Below the pieces are notes generated by a model. That model was not told the DNA's origin. It searched no databases and worked only from the letters and a program-made list of their open reading frames with translations. From NCBI RefSeq assembly GCF_002285495.1, contig NZ_CP016786.1, positions 200,001 through 264,000 of the forward strand: DNA of 64,000 bases, in the 5' to 3' direction. Shown in pieces: positions 45,401 through 54,126 of this stretch (the stretch's first letter is position 1; each line of letters starts with the position of its first letter). The stretch comes from Clostridium isatidis. Its GTDB lineage: Bacteria; Bacillota; Clostridia; Clostridiales; Clostridiaceae. The translations under genes and the position numbers were made by a program.

Positions 45401-45946
45401 GGAGATGGAATTACAGAAGGTTCTATAAATCCACATGATATAGCTGCTATCAAAGGAATTTCTGGAGCAAGAGATTACTTATTATCAGAAGTTCAAAAAG
45501 TATATAGACTACAAGGTGTTGATATTAACGATAAGCATCTAGAAGTAGTTATTAGACAAATGACAAGAAAAGTAAAAGTTCTTGATTCAGGAGACACAGA
45601 TCTATTACCAGGTACAATGATAGATATGTTTGATTTCGAAGCAGAAAATGAAAGAATTAGAGCCTTTGGTGGAGAAGAAGCTAAAGGAGAACAAACTCTA
45701 TTAGGTATAACAAAGGCAGCTTTAGCTACAGACAGCTTCTTATCAGCAGCATCATTCCAAGAAACAACAAGAGTTCTAACAGATGCAGCTATTAAAGGTA
45801 AGAAAGATCCATTGGTAGGATTGAAAGAAAATGTTATTATTGGTAAGTTAATTCCAGCAGGAACTGGATTAATGAGATATAGAAATATAAAACTAGATGT
45901 TCCAGCGGATTTAGTAGAAAATGAAGCTTTAGAAACAATAGAATAA
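42413..45946 (+). CDS. rpoC: RNA polymerase beta' subunit
   Basis: 1177 residues. N-terminal zinc finger (CHCGKYKR, then CDRC), active-site NADFDGD (448-454) whose aspartates hold the catalytic Mg2+, bridge helix and trigger loop, and the second zinc site (CKSKVGVCAKC region). TTG start after GGGAGG; the N-terminus FELNNFDALQIGLASP matches the family. Confidence 0.98.
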   Translation: MFELNNFDALQIGLASPDQIREWSRGEVKKPETINYRTLKPERDGLFCERIFGPTKDWECHCGKYKRVRYKGIVCDRCGVEVTKSKVRRERMGHIELAAPVSHIWYFKGIPSRMGLLLDMSPRALEKVLYFASYIVINPKETPLLKKQLLTEKEYREAVDKYGEDSFVAGMGAESIQQLLAEIDLEAQAKELKEELKSSTGQKKVRIIRRLEVVESFRKSGNEPKWMIINVIPVIPPELRPMVQLDGGRFATSDLNDLYRRVINRNNRLKKLLDLGAPEIIVRNEKRMLQEAVDALIDNGRRGRPVTGPGNRPLKSLSDMLKGKQGRFRQNLLGKRVDYSGRSVIVVGPELKMYQCGLPKEMALELFKPFVMKKLVEEGIAHNIKSAKRMVERVNNQVWDVLEEVITDHPVLLNRAPTLHRLGIQAFQPVLVEGRAIKLHPLVCTAYNADFDGDQMAVHLPLSVEAQAEARFLMLAATNIMKPSDGKPVCVPTQDMVLGSYYLTMTKEGCKGEGKVFASKEEAIMAYRLNEIDIHAAIKVRMFREINGEVRHGIINTTVGKIIFNESIPQDLGLVDRSNPENEFALEVDFLVSKKTLGKIIDKCYEVHGPTETAIMLDKIKAVGYHYSTIGAVTVAVSDMSVPKQKYDLLKDADETVSKIEKMYKRGFISEDERYERVIEKWTKTTEDIADALMESMDKFNPIFMMADSGARGSKSQIKQLAGMRGLMASPTGKIIELPIRASFREGLGVLEYFISTHGARKGNADTALKTADSGYLTRRLVDVSQEVIVREEDCGSAEGLYVSEIKEGNEAVEGLAERLYGRYTAEPVIHPETGEVLLEADQYIEKSMSEKISALGIKKVKIRSVFTCKSKVGVCAKCYGMNMATAQKINIGEAVGIIAAQSIGEPGTQLTMRTFHTGGVVGADITQGLPRVEELFEARKPKGLAIVSEISGTVRIEETKKKRTVYVIGDDGEERSYEIPFGSRLKVSNGDVIEAGDGITEGSINPHDIAAIKGISGARDYLLSEVQKVYRLQGVDINDKHLEVVIRQMTRKVKVLDSGDTDLLPGTMIDMFDFEAENERIRAFGGEEAKGEQTLLGITKAALATDSFLSAASFQETTRVLTDAAIKGKKDPLVGLKENVIIGKLIPAGTGLMRYRNIKLDVPADLVENEALETIE

Positions 45947-45961
45947 TAGGGTTTATTGTTA

Positions 45962-45990
45962 TTGACATGCATATTCATAAATGATAAAAT
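45962..45990 (+). promoter_or_regulatory. Promoter of the rpsL-rpsG-fusA operon
   Basis: TTGACA (45962-45967), 17 bases, TAAAAT (45985-45990), 15 bases after the rpoC stop and about 257 before rpsL. Confidence 0.78.
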
Positions 45991-46247
45991 ACGAGTTGTG
46001 TGATTTTGCAAAATAAATAATTTGGCATTTATTATTTTCATGAAGACAGAGAAAATCTCTTGTCTTCATGAAATTTGAATGTTATAAACAAAATAAATAT
46101 TTTATTAACTTTTACCAAAGTTAATATAGATATAATTACAAATTAAAGAATAAATTAATGAATTTATATTTGATAGTTTGTAAGGGATTTAAATAAGCTT
46201 TTATCTTAATTTTATTATAGATAAAAAATTTTTCAGGAGGTGAAAAG
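45991..46247 (+). promoter_or_regulatory. Long rpsL leader with extended hairpin
   Basis: Within the predicted 5' leader, a long inverted repeat pairs 46037-46048 with 46062-46073 and continues inward through GAGA/TCTC. It lacks a T run. It could be a leaky rpoC terminator, a processing site or an attenuator of rpsL. The rest of the leader is AT-rich with no ORF; SD CAGGAGGTG ends it. Confidence 0.5.
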
Positions 46248-46628
46248 ATGCCAACTATTAGTCAATTAGTAAGAAAAGGTAGAAAGTCTGCTGTTTACAC
46301 TTCTGCAGCACCAGCACTTAATAATTGTCCACAAAAAAGAGGGGTTTGTACTGTTGTTAAAACAACTACTCCTAAGAAGCCTAACTCAGCGTTAAGAAAA
46401 ATTGCCAGAGTAAGACTTACACATGGATATGAAGTAACTGCTTACATCGGTGGTGTAGGACACAACTTACAAGAACACAGCGTTGTTCTAATAAGAGGTG
46501 GTAGAGTTAAGGACCTTCCTGGGGTTAGATACCATATCATAAGAGGAGCACTTGACTGTGCTGGAGTAGCTAACAGAATGCAAGGAAGATCAAAGTATGG
46601 TGCTAAAAAGCCTAAGGCTAAGAAGTAA
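46248..46628 (+). CDS. rpsL: Ribosomal protein S12
   Basis: 126 residues. The decoding-site loops TPKKPNSALRK (41-51) and GGRVKDLPGVRYH (84-96) are intact; Lys43/Lys44 and Lys88, where streptomycin resistance usually arises, are wild type. Confidence 0.98.
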   Translation: MPTISQLVRKGRKSAVYTSAAPALNNCPQKRGVCTVVKTTTPKKPNSALRKIARVRLTHGYEVTAYIGGVGHNLQEHSVVLIRGGRVKDLPGVRYHIIRGALDCAGVANRMQGRSKYGAKKPKAKK

Positions 46629-46777
46629 TTATTGATTAAATTGCAATAGTGTTGGTTTCAACATTTACATAGATTTATAAAATAAGTTTATATAGATGAA
46701 GAGCGACACTTTACGGCAATGAAATTATTGCAGAGTACCAATGAACTTAAATTTATTATGTTAAGGAGGGAAGAAAA

Positions 46778-47248
46778 GTGCCAAGAAAAGGACATATCGC
46801 TAAGAGAGATGTATTACCAGATCCAATGTACAATTCAAAAGTTGTTACAAAGTTAATCAACAACATAATGGAAGATGGTAAAAAAGGAGTAGCACAAAAA
46901 ATATGCTACAAAGCCTTTGATATAGTTGCACAAAAAACTGGTAAAGATGCTTTAGAAGTGTTTGAAGAAGCTTTAAACAACATAATGCCTTTACTAGAAG
47001 TTAAAGCTAGAAGAATAGGTGGAGCTAACTATCAAGTTCCAATCGAAGTTAGACCTGAAAGAAGACAGACTTTAGGAATAAGATGGCTTTTAACTGCTGC
47101 AAGAAATAGAGGCGAAAAAGTAATGGCTGAAAGATTAGCTGGAGAATTAATGGATGCAGCTAACAATACTGGAGCAGCTGTTAAGAAAAGAGAAGATACA
47201 CATAAGATGGCTGAAGCAAATAAAGCATTTGCTCATTATAGATACTAA
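46778..47248 (+). CDS. rpsG: Ribosomal protein S7
   Basis: 156 residues with the PRKG start, RRIGGANYQVPIEV and RWLLTAARNR signatures. Initiates 30S head assembly. GTG start with SD taaggaggg. A 149-base spacer after rpsL contains a small GCAAT/ATTGC hairpin (46716-46731) and no ORF; it may be the S7 control region. Confidence 0.97.
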   Translation: MPRKGHIAKRDVLPDPMYNSKVVTKLINNIMEDGKKGVAQKICYKAFDIVAQKTGKDALEVFEEALNNIMPLLEVKARRIGGANYQVPIEVRPERRQTLGIRWLLTAARNRGEKVMAERLAGELMDAANNTGAAVKKREDTHKMAEANKAFAHYRY

Positions 47249-47258
47249 TATTTTCAAG

Positions 47259-47288
47259 AGACTGTTTTGGCTAAGTCCAAAACAGTCT
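47259..47288 (+). other. Hairpin between rpsG and fusA
   Basis: 11-bp stem GACTGTTTTGG (47260-47270) with CCAAAACAGTC (47277-47287), loop ctaagt, followed by ttgtcg rather than a T run. Likely an RNA processing or partial termination point within the operon. Confidence 0.5.
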
Positions 47289-47327
47289 TGTCGAATTTAA
47301 ATTACTCACTGAGAGGAGGAAATACAC

Positions 47328-49391
47328 ATGGCAAGAGAATATCCATTAGAAAAATTCCGTAACTTTGGTATAATGGCTCACATAGATGCTGGTAAGACAA
47401 CAACTACTGAGCGTATACTATTCTATACAGGTAAAACTCACAAAATAGGTGAAACACATGAAGGTGCTTCACAAATGGACTGGATGGTTCAAGAACAAGA
47501 AAGAGGTATAACAATTACTTCTGCTGCAACAACTTGTTACTGGAAAGGTCATGAATTAAATATAATTGATACTCCAGGACACGTAGACTTTACAGTTGAA
47601 GTTGAAAGATCTTTAAGAGTTCTTGACGGAGCTGTTACAGTTCTAGATGCAAAGAGCGGTGTTGAACCACAAACTGAAACTGTTTGGAGACAGGCAGACA
47701 AATATAAGGTTCCAAGAATGATATATGTTAATAAAATGGATGCTACAGGAGCAGACTTCTTTAGATGTATAAAGACAGTTAGAGATAGATTAAATGCTAA
47801 TGCAGTTCCAATACAAATTCCAATTGGTTCTGAAGAGAACTTCAAAGGAATGGTAGACTTATTAACAATGAAAGCTATTGTTTTCTATAATGACTTAGGA
47901 ACTGATGTAAGAGAAGAAGAAATTCCAGCTGATTTAGCAGATCAAGCTGAAGAATACAGAAGCTTAATGGTAGAAGCAATTGCTGAAACAGATGATGAAT
48001 TAATGGAAAAATATTTAGAAGGTGAAGAACCAACATATGATGAATTAGTAGCAGCTTTAAGAAAAGCTACTATATCAAATGAAATAGTTCCATGTATCTG
48101 TGGATCATCTTACAAGAACAAAGGTGTTCAACAAATGATAGATGGTGTTGTTAGTTTCTTACCTTCACCACTAGATATTCCTGCTGTTAAAGGAACAACT
48201 TTAGATGGAGAAGAAGCTGTAAGAGAAGCTTCAGATGATACTCCACTAGCAGCTTTAGCATTCAAGATTGCTACTGACCCATTCGTTGGTAAATTAGCAT
48301 TCACAAGAATTTATTCAGGAATTATGCAAAGCGGTACTTACGTTCTTAACTCAACTAAGGGTAAGAAAGAAAGAGTTGGAAGACTTGTTAAGATGCACGC
48401 TAACTCAAGATCAGAAGTTGAAACATTAGAAGCAGGTGAATTAGGAGCTATAATTGGATTAAAGAATACTACAACAGGAGATACTCTTTGTGTAGAAAGT
48501 GATCCAATAATCCTTGAATCTATGGAATTCCCAGAACCAGTTATTTCTGTAGCTATAGAGCCAAAGACAAAAGCAGGTCAAGAAAAGATGGGCTTATCAT
48601 TAGCTAAACTTGCGGAAGAAGATCCAACTTTCAAGACTTATACAGATCAAGAAACAGGTCAAACTATTATATCAGGTATGGGAGAACTTCACCTAGAAAT
48701 TATAGTTGATAGATTACAAAGAGAATTTAAGGTTGAGTGTAACGTTGGTGCTCCACAAGTTGCATACAAAGAAACTATTAGAAAAGCTGTTAAAGCTGAA
48801 GCTAAGTATGCGAAACAATCAGGTGGTAAAGGACAATATGGTCACTGCGTTATCGAAATGGAACCATCAGAAAATGGATATTCATTTGAAAATGCTATCG
48901 TTGGGGGAGTTATTCCAAAGGAATACATTCCAGCTATAGACAATGGTATTCAAGAAGCTGCTCAAAGCGGTATAATAGCAGGATATGAAACTATTAACTT
49001 CAAAGTTAAGTTAGTTCATGGATCATACCATGAAGTTGACTCATCTGAAATGGCCTTCAAGATAGCAGGATCTATGGCATTTAAGGAAGCTATGGCTAAA
49101 GCTGATCCAGTACTTCTTGAACCAATAGCAAAGGTTGAAGTTACAGTTCCAGAAGAATACATGGGAGATGTAATTGGAGATCTTAACTCAAGAAGAGGTA
49201 GAATTGAAGGAATGGAAGCAGTAAATGGTGCTCAAGTAATTAGATCATTCGTTCCAATTTCAGAAATGTTTGGATACGCAACTACTTTAAGATCAAGAAC
49301 TCAAGGTAGAGGTGTTTATTCAATGACATTTGACCACTATGAAGAAGTTCCAAAGAACATTCAAGAAAAAATAAAGGGTGAAAAAAAGTAA
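47328..49391 (+). CDS. fusA: Elongation factor G
   Basis: 687 residues; ribosomal translocase. G1 AHIDAGKT (17-24), G3 DTPGH, G4 NKMD, and domains II-V including RGxG and the domain IV GGVIPKEYIPA segment are complete. Strong SD GAGAGGAGG. Confidence 0.98.
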   Translation: MAREYPLEKFRNFGIMAHIDAGKTTTTERILFYTGKTHKIGETHEGASQMDWMVQEQERGITITSAATTCYWKGHELNIIDTPGHVDFTVEVERSLRVLDGAVTVLDAKSGVEPQTETVWRQADKYKVPRMIYVNKMDATGADFFRCIKTVRDRLNANAVPIQIPIGSEENFKGMVDLLTMKAIVFYNDLGTDVREEEIPADLADQAEEYRSLMVEAIAETDDELMEKYLEGEEPTYDELVAALRKATISNEIVPCICGSSYKNKGVQQMIDGVVSFLPSPLDIPAVKGTTLDGEEAVREASDDTPLAALAFKIATDPFVGKLAFTRIYSGIMQSGTYVLNSTKGKKERVGRLVKMHANSRSEVETLEAGELGAIIGLKNTTTGDTLCVESDPIILESMEFPEPVISVAIEPKTKAGQEKMGLSLAKLAEEDPTFKTYTDQETGQTIISGMGELHLEIIVDRLQREFKVECNVGAPQVAYKETIRKAVKAEAKYAKQSGGKGQYGHCVIEMEPSENGYSFENAIVGGVIPKEYIPAIDNGIQEAAQSGIIAGYETINFKVKLVHGSYHEVDSSEMAFKIAGSMAFKEAMAKADPVLLEPIAKVEVTVPEEYMGDVIGDLNSRRGRIEGMEAVNGAQVIRSFVPISEMFGYATTLRSRTQGRGVYSMTFDHYEEVPKNIQEKIKGEKK

Positions 49392-49405
49392 TTCTTTATT
49401 AAATA

Positions 49406-49442
49406 AATTATAATGTTCATAAATTATTTATGAACATTATAA
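49406..49442. repeat. AT-rich 17-bp inverted repeat after fusA
   Basis: 49406-49422 pairs with 49426-49442 around a three-base loop. No T run follows, so termination would be weak; it may protect the fusA 3' end. A TATAAT box for tuf copy 2 lies at 49504-49509 with a poor -35 (TAGAAA). Confidence 0.5.
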
Positions 49443-49557
49443 TGATTTATATAATAATATAATAAATTTTATGTTAAATGTAGAAAATTCAAGGATAATT
49501 AGATATAATAACCAAGAAGGTTAATATAAATATATTTCCATAAAGGAGGATTTTACA

Positions 49558-50751
49558 ATGGCAAAGTCAAAATTCGAAAGAAGTAAACCACACGTAAATA
49601 TTGGTACAATTGGTCACGTAGACCACGGTAAGACAACATTAACAGCTGCAATAACAACTGTTTTATCAAAAAAAGGATATGCAGAAGCATTTGATTATGC
49701 ATCAATCGATAAAGCACCAGAAGAAAAAGAAAGAGGAATCACAATAAATACAGCTCACGTAGAATATCAAACAGACAACAGACACTATGCACACGTTGAC
49801 TGTCCAGGACACGCTGACTACGTTAAGAACATGATTACTGGAGCTGCACAAATGGACGGAGCAATTCTAGTTGTATCAGCAGCAGACGGTCCAATGCCAC
49901 AAACAAGAGAACACATACTACTAGCATCAAGAGTTGGTGTTGATTACATAGTAGTATTCTTAAATAAGGCAGATATGGTAGACGACGAAGAATTATTAGA
50001 ATTAGTTGAAATGGAAGTTAGAGAATTATTAAGCGAATACAACTTCCCAGGAGACGATATTCCAATAATTAAGGGATCAGCTTTAAGAGCATTAGAAAAC
50101 CCAACTGATCCAGAAGCAACAGCTTGTATTCTAGAACTTATGGATGCAGTAGATAGCTACATCCCAACTCCAGAAAGAGCAACAGATAAGCCATTCTTAA
50201 TGCCAGTAGAAGACGTATTTACAATCACTGGTAGAGGAACAGTTGCAACAGGAAGAGTTGAAAGCGGAATTCTTAAGCTAAGCGACGAAGTTGAAATAGT
50301 AGGATTAAAAGAAGAAAGCAGAAAGACAGTAGTAACAGGAATAGAAATGTTCAGAAAGTTACTAGATGAAGCTCAAGCAGGAGATAACGTAGGGGTTCTA
50401 TTAAGAGGTATCCAAAGAACTGATATCGAAAGAGGTCAAGTATTAGCAAAACCAGGTTCAGTAAAACCTCATCAAAAATTCATAGGTCAAGTATACGTAC
50501 TTAAGAAAGAAGAAGGTGGAAGACATACTCCATTCTTTGACGGATACAGACCACAATTCTACTTCAGAACAACAGACGTTACTGGAACAATCAAATTACC
50601 AGATGGAATGGAAATGGTTATGCCAGGAGACCACATTGATATGAACGTTGAATTAATCACTCCAGTTGCAATGGATGAAGGATTAAGATTCGCTATCAGA
50701 GAAGGTGGAAGAACTGTAGGTTCAGGAGTTGTTACTAAGATAGTTGAGTAA
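49558..50751 (+). CDS. tuf: Elongation factor Tu, copy 2
   Basis: 397 residues, identical to copy 1 with the same GHVDHGKT, DCPGHADY and NKAD motifs. This is the classical str-operon position after fusA. The gene sequence matches copy 1 base for base as far as I can compare, except GAT for GAC in LPDGM. Identity begins at the ATG and ends at the stop, while flanks differ. SD AAAGGAGG. Confidence 0.98.
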   Translation: MAKSKFERSKPHVNIGTIGHVDHGKTTLTAAITTVLSKKGYAEAFDYASIDKAPEEKERGITINTAHVEYQTDNRHYAHVDCPGHADYVKNMITGAAQMDGAILVVSAADGPMPQTREHILLASRVGVDYIVVFLNKADMVDDEELLELVEMEVRELLSEYNFPGDDIPIIKGSALRALENPTDPEATACILELMDAVDSYIPTPERATDKPFLMPVEDVFTITGRGTVATGRVESGILKLSDEVEIVGLKEESRKTVVTGIEMFRKLLDEAQAGDNVGVLLRGIQRTDIERGQVLAKPGSVKPHQKFIGQVYVLKKEEGGRHTPFFDGYRPQFYFRTTDVTGTIKLPDGMEMVMPGDHIDMNVELITPVAMDEGLRFAIREGGRTVGSGVVTKIVE

Positions 50752-50813
50752 TTATTTTAGAAGTAACTTAAAATAATATATATTATAAAATTAATAAAAA
50801 TGTGATCACATTT

Positions 50814-50850
50814 AGAGGGTAGAGGGACGCTTCTGCCCTCTTATTTTTTT
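50814..50850 (+). terminator. Terminator of the str operon after tuf copy 2
   Basis: 10-bp stem (50814-50823 with 50832-50841, one G-U), eight-base loop, then ttattttttt. Confidence 0.88.
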
Positions 50851-50908
50851 CTACGCAGTAGCTGCTTAAAAAATTAATTCTGAGGATCGATTACAATAAA
50901 AAAGGCTA

Positions 50909-51015
50909 TTGAAAAAAGTATAAAATAAAGATAGAATATAAACGTTGAATTAATGAAGTGAATAACTATAAAATTATAAAAAAGTGTTGAAAAAAATAAA
51001 TAAAAATAGTATAAT
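50909..51015 (+). promoter_or_regulatory. Tandem promoters of the S10 operon
   Basis: P1 TTGAAA (50909-50914), 17 bases, TAGAAT (50932-50937). P2 TTGAAT (50945-50950), 16 bases, TATAAA (50967-50972), weaker. P3 TTGAAA (50987-50992), 17 bases, TATAAT (51010-51015), strongest. Stacked promoters fit the need for high and regulated output of the longest ribosomal operon. Confidence 0.7.
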
Positions 51016-51021
51016 GTAATA

Positions 51022-51217
51022 GTTGTATAGCAAACAGCGATGAATCAAGAGGTTGCCGGACTTCCGGGTAAATTCTTGATGAGCATGTTAGGATCTAGAA
51101 TCCAACGACAGGGATTGTATAAACATGGTGTTATTTATGAAACACCAGGAACAGTTTATAGAACATCCGCTGTTGTGCGTTAGAAGTAAAGCGTACATGA
51201 AAAGGAGGGAAACCAAG
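51022..51217 (+). promoter_or_regulatory. S10 operon leader RNA
   Basis: A roughly 195-base untranslated leader. It contains a stem ATCAAGA (51044-51050) with TCTTGAT (51074-51080) enclosing CCGG/CCGG, then tgttaggatctagaatccaacgacaggg-like elements and pairs such as GGTGTT (51126-51131) with AACACC (51141-51146). GC content is higher than surrounding spacers. It is probably an autoregulatory target for a ribosomal protein or an antitermination element; which is unknown. An ORF reaching back to 51125 crosses it and is not believed. Confidence 0.6.
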
Positions 51218-51526
51218 ATGTCAAAACAAAAAATAAGAATCAGATTAAAGGCTTTTGATCACACAATATTAGATCAATCAGCTGAAAAAATCGTTGAAAC
51301 AGCAAAATCAACAGGAGCAAGGGTTTCAGGACCAGTTCCACTACCAACAGAAAAAGATGTTGTAACAATATTAAGAGCTGTTCATAAGTACAAAGATTCT
51401 AGAGAACAATTCGAAATCAGAACTCACAAGAGATTAATCGACATAGTTAATCCATCACCAAAAACTGTTGATGCGTTAATGAGATTAAACTTACCAGCTG
51501 GTGTTGATATCGAAATCAAACTATAA
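51218..51526 (+). CDS. rpsJ: Ribosomal protein S10
   Basis: 102 residues, exact family length; also NusE, the partner of NusB/NusG in antitermination. ATG 51218 follows AAGGAGGG. The longer frame from 51125 is rejected because it has no SD and adds an N-terminus foreign to S10. Confidence 0.97.
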   Translation: MSKQKIRIRLKAFDHTILDQSAEKIVETAKSTGARVSGPVPLPTEKDVVTILRAVHKYKDSREQFEIRTHKRLIDIVNPSPKTVDALMRLNLPAGVDIEIKL

Positions 51527-51600
51527 TAACAAAGAATAAATAACATTTGAACTGTTAAGACTGCAAAGCAGTCCGCTGATATGTTTAGGAGGTGTAATAC

Positions 51601-52230
51601 ATGAAAAAAGCTATATTAGGAAAGAAGATAGGAATGACTCAAATCTTCGATGCGAATGGAAAAGTAGTTCCAGTAACAGTAGTAGAAGCTGGCCCATGTG
51701 TTGTTGTTCAAAAGAAAACTGTTGAAAAAGATGGTTATGATGCAATACAAGTAGGCTTTGGAGACGTAAGAGAAAAATTAGTTAATAAGCCTAAGAAGGG
51801 TCACTATGCAAAAGCTGGTGTTTCTTTAAAGAGAAAGCTTAAGGAATTTAGATTAGAAGATTGCTCTGCTTATGAAGTAGGTCAAGAAATCAAAGTTGAC
51901 ATATTTGAAGTTGGAGAAAAAGTTGACGTATCAGGAGTTTCTAAAGGTAAGGGATTCCAAGGCGTTATTAAGAGATGGAATGCAAATAGAGGACCAATGT
52001 CTCACGGTTCTAAGTTCCACAGAGCAGTAGGTTCTATGGGAGCTTCATCAGATCCATCAAGAACTTTCAAAAACAAACAAATGCCAGGACATATGGGAGC
52101 TGTTAATACAACAGTACAAAACCTAGAAGTAGTTAAGGTTATTGCTGATAAGAACTTAATACTAATCAAGGGTGGTATCCCAGGACCAAATAAAGGCACA
52201 GTAGTAATAAGAAACGCAGTTAAAGCTTAA
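51601..52230 (+). CDS. rplC: Ribosomal protein L3
   Basis: 209 residues, starting KKAILGKKIGMTQIF. The central loop with HGSKFHRAVGSMG reaches the peptidyl-transferase centre and the Gln of MPGHMG is the usual methylation site region. SD AGGAGGTG. Confidence 0.97.
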   Translation: MKKAILGKKIGMTQIFDANGKVVPVTVVEAGPCVVVQKKTVEKDGYDAIQVGFGDVREKLVNKPKKGHYAKAGVSLKRKLKEFRLEDCSAYEVGQEIKVDIFEVGEKVDVSGVSKGKGFQGVIKRWNANRGPMSHGSKFHRAVGSMGASSDPSRTFKNKQMPGHMGAVNTTVQNLEVVKVIADKNLILIKGGIPGPNKGTVVIRNAVKA

Positions 52231-52253
52231 TTGTGTAGAAAGGAGGAAACAGG

Positions 52254-52874
52254 ATGCCTACAGTAGGATTATTTAATCAAGAAGGAAAACAAATTGGAGA
52301 TATCCAATTAAATGACAAAGTGTTCGGAGTTGAAGTTAACGCTGATGCAATACATCAAGTTGTAGTAGCTTTATTAGCTAACAGAAGACAAGGAACTCAA
52401 TCAGCTAAAACTAGAGCTGAAGTAAGAGGAGGCGGAATTAAGCCTTGGAGACAAAAAGGAACTGGTAGAGCAAGACAAGGTTCTATAAGAGCTCCACAAT
52501 GGGTAAAAGGTGGTATAGTATTTGCACCAAAGCCAAGAGATTACAGAATGTCTGTACCAAAGAGCATGAGAAGAGTAGCTATGAAGTCTGCTTTAACTAG
52601 CAAGGTTCAAGACGGACAAATGATAGTACTTGACTCATTAACTCTAGAAGCTCCAAAAACTAAAGATATGGTTCAAGTATTAAAGGCTTTTGATGCTAAG
52701 AAGACTTTAATAGTAACAGCTGAAGCTAATGAAGTACTATATAAATCAGCTAGAAATATTGCTGGAGTTAATATAATGCCAGCTAACAACATCAATGTTT
52801 ATGATTTATTAAAAGCTGATAAATTAATCATAACTAAGGATGCTGTATCAAAAATTGAGGAGGTGTACGCATAA
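52254..52874 (+). CDS. rplD: Ribosomal protein L4
   Basis: 206 residues. The exit-tunnel loop has KPWRQKGTGRARQGSIRAP (wild type at macrolide-relevant positions). In E. coli L4 represses the S10 operon; here that role would act through the leader, if it exists. Stop overlaps the rplW start (TAATG). Confidence 0.97.
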   Translation: MPTVGLFNQEGKQIGDIQLNDKVFGVEVNADAIHQVVVALLANRRQGTQSAKTRAEVRGGGIKPWRQKGTGRARQGSIRAPQWVKGGIVFAPKPRDYRMSVPKSMRRVAMKSALTSKVQDGQMIVLDSLTLEAPKTKDMVQVLKAFDAKKTLIVTAEANEVLYKSARNIAGVNIMPANNINVYDLLKADKLIITKDAVSKIEEVYA

Positions 52875-53161
52875 TGACAAGCTATGATATTATAAGAAAG
52901 CCTGTTATCACTGAAAAGAGTATGAATGCTATGGCAGACAAAAAGTACACTTTCATAGTTCAAATTAACGCTAACAAAGTTCAAATAAAAAGAGCTGTAG
53001 AAGAAATTTTCGGTGTTAAGGTTAAAGATGTTCAAACCATGAGAACTATGGGAAAAACTAAGAGAATGGGCGTACATGTAGGAAAGAGAGCAGACTTCAA
53101 GAAGGCTATTGTTACTTTAACTGAAGATAGTAAGAATATTGAATTCTTTGAAGGAATGTAA
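52874..53161 (+). CDS. rplW: Ribosomal protein L23
   Basis: 95 residues. Contains the RKPVITEKS start and the tunnel-exit loop; docking site for SRP and trigger factor. Translationally coupled to rplD; SD gaggaggtg lies inside rplD. Confidence 0.97.
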   Translation: MTSYDIIRKPVITEKSMNAMADKKYTFIVQINANKVQIKRAVEEIFGVKVKDVQTMRTMGKTKRMGVHVGKRADFKKAIVTLTEDSKNIEFFEGM

Positions 53162-53227
53162 TAAGCATAGAAAAGCGTATTATTGGCACTAGAGTGCCAG
53201 AGAAGCTAAAGTTAGGAGGGAATTTAC

Positions 53228-54061
53228 ATGGCAGTTAAAAAGTTTAAGCCAACTACTGCATCAAGAAGAAATATGACTATGGCTACTTTTGAAGAAATCA
53301 CTACAGATCAACCAGAAAAGTCACTTCTTGTTTCATTAAAGAAAAATGCAGGTAGAAATGCACAAGGTAAAATAACTGTTAGACACCACGGTGGTGGCGC
53401 TAAGAGAAAATATAGAATTATTGATTTCAAAAGGAATAAGGATGGTATTCCAGCAAAAGTTGCTACAATAGAATACGATCCAAACAGAACAGCATACATT
53501 GCTTTAGTAGTATATGCTGATGGTGAAAAGAGATATATAATAGCACCAGTTGGATTAAAAGTTGGTGATGTTATAGTATCAGGACCAGATGCTGATATTA
53601 AGGAAGGAAATGCTCTTCCATTAAAGAACATACCAGTTGGTACTTTTATTCACAATATAGAATTACAAGCTGGAAAAGGTGCTCAATTAGTAAGATCAGC
53701 AGGAGCATCTGCTCAATTAATGGCTAAAGAAGGTAACTATGCAACATTAAGATTACCTTCAGGTGAAATGAGATATGTAAGACTTGAATGTAGAGCAACT
53801 ATAGGTCAAGTTTCAAACACTACTAATGCTATTATCAATATAGGTAAAGCAGGTAGAAAGAGACATATGGGATGGAGACCTACAGTAAGAGGTTCTGTAA
53901 TGAACCCTAACGATCACCCTCACGGTGGTGGAGAAGGTAAGTCACCAGTAGGTAGACCAAGTCCAGTTACTCCATGGGGTAAACCAGCACTTGGATACAA
54001 GACTAGAAAGACTAAGAAGTATTCTGATAGATTCATAATAAAGAGAAGAAACGATAAGTAG
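53228..54061 (+). CDS. rplB: Ribosomal protein L2
   Basis: 277 residues. Ends with the conserved GRKRHMGWRPTVRG, MNPNDHPHGGGEGK and GRPSPVTPWGKP blocks; its His in HPHGGG lies near the peptidyl-transferase centre. SD TTAGGAGGG. Confidence 0.98.
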   Translation: MAVKKFKPTTASRRNMTMATFEEITTDQPEKSLLVSLKKNAGRNAQGKITVRHHGGGAKRKYRIIDFKRNKDGIPAKVATIEYDPNRTAYIALVVYADGEKRYIIAPVGLKVGDVIVSGPDADIKEGNALPLKNIPVGTFIHNIELQAGKGAQLVRSAGASAQLMAKEGNYATLRLPSGEMRYVRLECRATIGQVSNTTNAIINIGKAGRKRHMGWRPTVRGSVMNPNDHPHGGGEGKSPVGRPSPVTPWGKPALGYKTRKTKKYSDRFIIKRRNDK

Positions 54062-54126
54062 CAGAAGAGAATGTAATTCTCTTCATGGCTTGTCATCCTA
54101 AAGATTATGAAGGGAGGCAAATTATA

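Noticed and set aside
45493..46041. 182-residue minus-strand ORF at the rpoC end
   Set aside because: Antisense to conserved rpoC sequence and the rpsL promoter; composition is that of a shadow frame.
48706..48939. 77-residue ORF inside fusA
   Set aside because: Out-of-frame shadow of EF-G.
51125..51217. N-terminal extension of S10
   Set aside because: It spans a structured leader, has no SD at its start, and adds 31 residues alien to S10.
54085..54126. N-terminal extension of S19
   Set aside because: It would translate through the SD of the GTG start at 54127 and has no SD itself.
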